NCBI GenBank assembly: GCA_030609245.1
Contig: JAUWCP010000083.1
Location: 1 to 9,489, forward strand
DNA from: Hyphomicrobium sp.
GTDB lineage: Bacteria > Pseudomonadota > Alphaproteobacteria > Rhizobiales > Hyphomicrobiaceae
Length of the DNA: 9,489 bases
Direction of reading: 5' to 3'
The translations under genes were made by a program, and so were the position numbers. The notes beneath the pieces were generated by a model. The model ran no database searches and was not told where the DNA came from. It worked only from the letters and a program-made list of their open reading frames with translations. Shown piece after piece: positions 6,020 through 9,489 of this stretch. Every line of letters begins with the position of its first letter. The stretch's first letter is position 1.

Positions 6020-6550
6020 ATGACGATGATCAACTGGATTGCACAGCATCCCAAGCTCACAGTCTGGGTCACCATCGTAGTTTCGCTCATGCTGTCGACC
6101 CTGTTGGTGGGCCGGGTGCAGGCCGCCGAAATCAAATGGGTGTGGGAGGTGCAGAGTGGTAGCAACGGCCACCAGGTCAAGCGCCGGGTGAAGAACGTGC
6201 GCCGGGTTAAGAAGGTACGCCGGGTTGCATACAAGAAGGGGACACACACCCACAAAGCCACGCGGGTCATGGCATACAGCAAGCGCCAACAGCTGAGCTG
6301 CTTGTCTCGTGTCCGGGCCGTAGGATCTCAATGGGTTGGCGCGAGTGGAGCCAAGCAGTCGGCCATCAAGGCTTGGCGCGAGATCGTCAGATTCGATTCC
6401 GGCGAGAAGTTTAGCGACTGGGCCAATGCTATGAGAGTGATGCAGGGATGCTCACGGTCTTCCATCGGCGAGGTTGTCGGCAAAGTTCTTTATCGCTGCG
6501 AGGTGTCGGCCGCTCCCTGTAAGATGAAGCTGACCGGGGATGGGCGCTGA
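6020..6550 (+). CDS. Secreted, highly basic repeat-containing protein, function unknown
   Basis: The 176-residue product has an N-terminal hydrophobic segment (about residues 13-33, LTVWVTIVVSLMLSTLLVG) and a likely signal peptidase I site after VQA (35/36), so it should reach the periplasm or outside. Residues 54-71 are three units of a basic hexapeptide (KRRVKN, VRRVKK, VRRVAY), followed by more Lys/His/Arg. The C-terminal half looks globular, with AIKAWREIV, FSDWANAMRVM and CEVSAAPCK. Its cysteines (about 94, 144, 160, 167) could form two disulfides. This Trp/Cys pattern resembles uncharacterised secreted Rhizobiales proteins from memory, but I cannot name a family. GAGGA sits just upstream; it is close to the ATG at 6020 and better spaced for the ATG at 6026, so the start may be two codons later. 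It stands alone, divergent from nrdJ, and ends at a hairpin terminator. Confidence 0.75.
   Translation: MTMINWIAQHPKLTVWVTIVVSLMLSTLLVGRVQAAEIKWVWEVQSGSNGHQVKRRVKNVRRVKKVRRVAYKKGTHTHKATRVMAYSKRQQLSCLSRVRAVGSQWVGASGAKQSAIKAWREIVRFDSGEKFSDWANAMRVMQGCSRSSIGEVVGKVLYRCEVSAAPCKMKLTGDGR
6179..6232 (+). repeat. Three imperfect 18-bp tandem repeats in the secreted-protein gene
   Basis: Units at 6179-6196, 6197-6214 and 6215-6232 share the core CGCCGGGT and encode KRRVKN, VRRVKK and VRRVAY. The 18-base period keeps the frame, so unit number can change without breaking the gene. The first two units are the most alike and the third diverges at its end. Confidence 0.75.
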
Positions 6551-6587
6551 TCTCCGGCGTCACGCAATAACTGAGGTGCAGCAGATG

Positions 6588-6616
6588 ACGCCCTGGCCAA
6601 TGAGCTAGGGCGTTTT
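6588..6616 (+). terminator. Hairpin terminator of the secreted-protein gene
   Basis: ACGCCCT (6588-6594) pairs perfectly with AGGGCGT (6607-6613) across a 12-base loop that can form two further inner pairs, and the stem runs straight into TTTT. It lies 38 bases after the TGA of the + strand gene. The right arm overlaps the stop codon and last codons of plsC on the other strand; read in that direction no T-run follows, so it should act mainly on the + strand. Confidence 0.6.
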
Positions 6617-7393
6617 CACGTTTGCAGGCGCTGCACCCGCGGCGGGTGCCGTTGTGCCTGCCGGGATGGGCGGCGGGTCGGGCGTCTGTGCGGCTTCGAT
6701 AATCAGGCGATTAGAGGCGTCCTCGATGCGCTGCTGAAGCAGCACGCGAAACTCTGCCCGCGGCAGCCCTGCGGGGATGGCATCCAAGATTTCCACAACA
6801 ATCGTGCCGGGATACCGCTGGAGAGTACGCCGCGGCCAATAGAGACCTGAGTTGAGCGCCATTGGAACGCAGGGCAGGCCCAGTCCTTCATAAAGCGCAA
6901 CGGCGCCTGATTTGTAGTCGGGGTCGCTGCCCGGCGAGCGCCGCGTGCCTTCAGGGAAAATGAGGATTTCGCGGCCGGCCGCCGCCCGCTCTTTGGCGTC
7001 GCTCACGAGTTTGCGCAACGCTGCCGGGCCGCGTGCGCGCTGCACGAACACGTGCTCAAACTTGCGCGAGAACCAGCCGTAGAACGGAATGAGCGTGAGC
7101 TCCGCCTTCATCACCAGGGCGGGGTCGGAAAAGATCGGGATCAGCGCAAACGTATCCCAGGCCGATTGGTGCTTTGAGGCGACGAGATAGGGAACCTTCG
7201 GCAGCTTGTCGCGCCCGCGCACTTCCATGCGGGTTCCGACAATCCACTTCAATAGCCACAAGCAAGTGATGGCGTGGGCTTTGAGTCCCATCATCGCGTA
7301 GCGGCGCGGACCAAACAGAAGAAACGAGCCGAGGACGACGAAGAGGGCGGTCGTGACATAGAAGACCGCGAAAAAGATAATTGAGCGCAACAT
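6605..7393 (-). CDS. plsC: 1-acyl-sn-glycerol-3-phosphate acyltransferase (PlsC family)
   Basis: This inner-membrane acyltransferase adds the second acyl chain to lysophosphatidic acid, making phosphatidic acid for phospholipids. The product is 262 residues. The N-terminus is a hydrophobic anchor (about residues 3-28), followed by a second hydrophobic stretch (about 39-52). The catalytic HX4D motif is HQSAWD (75-80), and the second block FPEGTRR (146-152) binds glycerol-phosphate. VPMALNSGLYWPRR (about 176-189) is the fourth family block. The tail after residue 236 is rich in Pro, Ala and Thr and is probably disordered. The open frame reaches back to an ATG at 7453 inside ydcF, but MLRSIIFFAV is the family-like start, 16 bases after the ydcF stop. 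A GTG at 7405 is a possible alternative. It follows ydcF in the same transcript. Confidence 0.93.
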   Translation of the reverse strand: MLRSIIFFAVFYVTTALFVVLGSFLLFGPRRYAMMGLKAHAITCLWLLKWIVGTRMEVRGRDKLPKVPYLVASKHQSAWDTFALIPIFSDPALVMKAELTLIPFYGWFSRKFEHVFVQRARGPAALRKLVSDAKERAAAGREILIFPEGTRRSPGSDPDYKSGAVALYEGLGLPCVPMALNSGLYWPRRTLQRYPGTIVVEILDAIPAGLPRAEFRVLLQQRIEDASNRLIIEAAQTPDPPPIPAGTTAPAAGAAPANVKTP

Positions 7394-7409
7394 ACCAAAG
7401 AACACGCCG

Positions 7410-8057
7410 TCAAATTCCTGCCGGGCGCTCGCTCGGCATTTCGGCGAGTGCATCGGGCTCTACTTGTCCTATCATCCGCGCTAGCGTCAAGTGTGCGGCG
7501 GAGCGCAGAAACTTCAGGTATTCCGCCAGCAGCACGCGCGTCGTTGAAGGGTGGAACCACCAGCCGCTTTCGGGAAAGCCTTTGGGTACGACGGGGTGCG
7601 GTATGAGGTGCGCGCCGGGCAGCGCCAGCGCCAGCTCCGCCAAACTGCGGGGCATGTGATAGCTGGCGGTTACAATGATGAGCGTGTCATAGCGCTGGGC
7701 CACCGCCCAGGACCGCGTCTCGTTAGCGTTTCCTGCCGTGTCGAGGGCCAGGTAGCCAAGGTCGACGCAGCAGTCGAACTTCTGTTCAGGCAGTCCGGAA
7801 ATTTTCAAGATAGCCCGCTTGCTGGTACGCGGGTTGACGCCAGAGATCAGCATGCGTTTGGCTCGCCCCTCTTTGAGCAGGCGTGCGCCCTCCGCAATGC
7901 GGCGCCCCTCGCCGGTGAGAACAACGATGCCTTCAGCTCGCGGATTTGCAGCCGCTGGCGTACGCGTCACGACTGAGGCAAAGAGAATGAACCCGAGCAC
8001 CAGCAGCGAGAACGCCGCGCCCGTCACTAAGATCATTACTCGCCGCCAACGGCTCAT
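7410..8057 (-). CDS. YdcF/SanA-family (DUF218) membrane-anchored protein
   Basis: The 215-residue product has a short basic start and one N-terminal membrane helix (about residues 7-30), then a DUF218 domain (about 40-185) expected outside the cytoplasm. Family features are the IVVLTG strand with the following RRIAEGARLLKEG helix, RMLISGVNP, CCVDLGYLALDTAGNANET (the conserved NAxET that lines the pocket) and IIVTASYHMPRS. Family members such as ElyC and SanA in Escherichia coli affect the cell envelope and peptidoglycan precursor use, but the reaction is not settled. The usual second glycine of VVLTGG is Glu here (VVLTGE), a small departure from what I recall. The gene lies between ftsX and plsC and overlaps nothing; a weak GAAAG ribosome binding site precedes the ATG. 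It is best viewed as part of the envelope block. Confidence 0.88.
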   Translation of the reverse strand: MSRWRRVMILVTGAAFSLLVLGFILFASVVTRTPAAANPRAEGIVVLTGEGRRIAEGARLLKEGRAKRMLISGVNPRTSKRAILKISGLPEQKFDCCVDLGYLALDTAGNANETRSWAVAQRYDTLIIVTASYHMPRSLAELALALPGAHLIPHPVVPKGFPESGWWFHPSTTRVLLAEYLKFLRSAAHLTLARMIGQVEPDALAEMPSERPAGI

Positions 8058-8248
8058 TGAACTTTCGATCGCTGCTTCAGATCGTTGTCTCTCAGAGAGG
8101 TCGACTTCGCGTTTGCGAACCCACCGAGCTTACAACAATATCTGATTTGGCCAGTGTTGTGACAGGGCCAGGCGCTGAATTGCGGCCGATACGCCGGTTT
8201 GCGTGGGGCCGGGCCCCGCCCTGCGGGCGTCGCCTCCGGGCTGACGCG
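8058..8248 (-). promoter_or_regulatory. Gap between ftsX and ydcF with a possible ydcF promoter
   Basis: On the minus strand CTGTCA (8160-8165) and GATATT (8137-8142) are 17 bases apart, each matching the sigma70 hexamers at four of six positions; a leader of about 75 bases would follow. Closer to ftsX there is a GC-rich palindrome, GGGGCC-G-GGCCCC (8205-8217 on the + strand), without a T-run, which might help end the ftsEX message. Near ydcF are two small hairpins (TTCGC/GCGAA at 8107-8120 and CTCTC/GAGAG near 8091-8101). The ydcF-plsC pair may thus be transcribed separately from ftsEX. Confidence 0.3.
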
Positions 8249-9376
8249 CTATGGTTTGCTGTTGAGAATGCGGAACACGCCTAACCGAGAGGTCAGCATG
8301 CATAGCGCCGCGATGGCAATGACCATGACGCCTAACAGTGCGTAGCCCGCCGCGTCCAGACCCCCAGTGCCGATGAGGCGTTTCATTTCCGCACCGGTGA
8401 TGGTTCCCCCCCCGAGAAGCTGCATAACCGTGGGCATGGCGATAAAAACCGCCATCGCGCACCCCGCGCCGACAAGGCCGGCCCTAATGCCCAGCTGCAG
8501 GAAGTGCTTTTCAAATTCCCGAGCGATGTAGCGGTCGGTAGCACCGACGAAGTGCAGCACCTCCACGATCTCACGATTCGATGCCAGCGAGCTGCGCGTG
8601 GCGGAAACGATGATGGCGGTCGTCGCAGCGGCAACGAGCAGAAGAATGGCAAGACCGCCGAGCGCGAACGAGCGTGTCACTGTTCTAATCTGGCGCTGCC
8701 AATGACGGTGATCGTCCAGCGACACGCCAGTGAATTTCTTGCCGAGCTCGGCTCTAAGCACCTCGATGTTAGGTGGCGCGCTCCGGTCGATCTCGATCGC
8801 GATGAGGCGCGGAATAGGCAACGATGTCCACGCGTCGGATTGGCCGAGCCAAGGTTCCAAGAGCTCGGCCGAATCTTCCAAGCTCAGCGGATTGGCGCTG
8901 TTGATGCCAACCTGCCCCTCCAAAAAGGATTGCACCTCCTTCAGCGTCTTTTCCGTATCGACATTTTCCTGGGGCTCGATCTGGATGGTCACCTCGCTGG
9001 CGATGTCCTTGAGCCAAGCGGTTGCCGACTGGTTGATCATGTAGACGGTGCCGGCCGTGAGGCAGGCGAGGAAGCACATGATCGAGATCACGAGGGTCAG
9101 TGAGCGGCCGGTGACTGAATCGCGCGGCACCACCGGCGGATATTTCTGTTCCCGCTGGCTGCGCTTGTCGCGAGCGAGTGCGTGCATATCGTGCCGTTGA
9201 GTTTCTTCCAGCCTGGAGCCAAGTGTCGTCGGTGGGGCTTGATCGTAGCCATGCCGGTGCGAGCCGGCACCCGTGCGCGTGCCCGTTGTCATGTTCTCAT
9301 ACGGGTCGAAGTTGGCCGCCGATTGCGACGAGCCATGATCCCGCTGCCCACCGGTTCTGTCATACGATCCGGACAT
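8249..9376 (-). CDS. ftsX: Cell division protein FtsX
   Basis: FtsX is the membrane subunit of the FtsEX complex, an ABC-type mechanotransmitter that controls peptidoglycan hydrolases at the division site. The 375-residue product (from ATG 9376) has four predicted membrane helices at about 93-115, 239-259, 296-320 and 343-364. The periplasmic loop between the first two (about 116-238) is the part that binds hydrolase activators. REIVEVLHFVGATDRYIA (about 268-285) is the FtsX/MacB-type coupling segment that contacts FtsE. The ~90-residue cytoplasmic N-terminal extension is polar and low in complexity (MSGSYDRTGG, His/Gly/Ser/Arg-rich). The start at 9376 overlaps the ftsE end by 17 bases and has GAGG just before it. 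A longer frame from 9442 would run deep into ftsE and is unlikely. The N-terminus is the least certain part. Confidence 0.93.
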   Translation of the reverse strand: MSGSYDRTGGQRDHGSSQSAANFDPYENMTTGTRTGAGSHRHGYDQAPPTTLGSRLEETQRHDMHALARDKRSQREQKYPPVVPRDSVTGRSLTLVISIMCFLACLTAGTVYMINQSATAWLKDIASEVTIQIEPQENVDTEKTLKEVQSFLEGQVGINSANPLSLEDSAELLEPWLGQSDAWTSLPIPRLIAIEIDRSAPPNIEVLRAELGKKFTGVSLDDHRHWQRQIRTVTRSFALGGLAILLLVAAATTAIIVSATRSSLASNREIVEVLHFVGATDRYIAREFEKHFLQLGIRAGLVGAGCAMAVFIAMPTVMQLLGGGTITGAEMKRLIGTGGLDAAGYALLGVMVIAIAALCMLTSRLGVFRILNSKP

Positions 9377-9489
9377 GGCCCTCGTGCAGCTCCAAGCGCG
9401 GCGCTTTGAATTGCCGCATGAGTTGATGATCGTGGGTGGCAATCAGCACCGAAGTGCCGAGGCGATTAAGCTCGATGAAAAGGCGGAGC
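9360..9489 (-). CDS. ftsE: Cell division ATP-binding protein FtsE, C-terminal end only
   Basis: Only the last 42 codons are in the window; the gene continues beyond base 9489. The frame reads LRLFIELNRLGTSVLIATHD and then HQLMRQFKAPRLELHEG, ending HVRIV before TGA. The ATHD segment is the H-loop (switch) of ABC ATPases, with the histidine that senses the ATP gamma-phosphate, and LELHEG is the typical FtsE ending. The stop lies inside the first codons of ftsX, so FtsE and FtsX are made from one overlapping message and work as one complex. Confidence 0.93.
   Translation of the reverse strand, partial: LRLFIELNRLGTSVLIATHDHQLMRQFKAPRLELHEGHVRIV

Noticed and set aside
1..9489. CRISPR array, tRNA, rRNA, insertion sequence or phage genes
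   Set aside because: No regularly spaced repeats, cloverleaf-like sequence, transposase motif or terminal inverted repeats were found by reading both strands.

Overview
The window looks like alphaproteobacterial chromosome, most likely from the order Hyphomicrobiales (Rhizobiales). This rests on protein style and gene content: a HisC/TyrA pair, a ChaC-type gamma-glutamylcyclotransferase, a short cobalamin-dependent NrdJ, and an FtsE-FtsX-YdcF-PlsC run. The genus cannot be fixed from the sequence alone. No rRNA, tRNA, CRISPR array, insertion sequence or phage gene was seen.

Left block (+ strand, 1-2484). The 3' part of a HisC-family aminotransferase overlaps tyrA (prephenate/arogenate dehydrogenase) by ATGA. 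Two bases after tyrA comes a chaC-family gamma-glutamylcyclotransferase. Its reading frame is cut by one in-frame TAG directly after the presumed catalytic glutamate, while the rest of the frame stays open and family-like. These genes form one tight operon with an aromatic amino acid theme plus a glutathione-turnover enzyme.

Middle block (2493-6550). On the minus strand are a small conserved-looking protein of unknown function (2493-2930), which meets chaC tail to tail, and nrdJ (3196-5562), a complete class II ribonucleotide reductase with a good upstream sigma70-like promoter. Divergent from nrdJ, across about 450 bases of non-coding DNA that holds a perfect 10-bp inverted repeat, is a + strand gene (6020-6550). 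It encodes a secreted, very basic protein with an 18-bp tandem repeat and four cysteines. It ends at a hairpin terminator that overlaps the plsC stop codon.

Right block (minus strand, 6605-9489). Read in transcription order it holds the end of ftsE, ftsX (overlapping ftsE), a 191-base gap with a possible promoter, a YdcF/DUF218 membrane-anchored protein, and a PlsC-type 1-acylglycerol-3-phosphate acyltransferase. This is a cell-envelope and division block: FtsEX couples the divisome to peptidoglycan hydrolysis, YdcF-family proteins are linked to envelope metabolism, and PlsC makes phosphatidic acid.

Most of the window is ordinary chromosomal housekeeping sequence. The most notable points are the amber codon in chaC, the unrecognised secreted basic-repeat protein, and the unexplained hairpin region between nrdJ and that gene. 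I see no convincing evidence for a wholly new multi-gene system.
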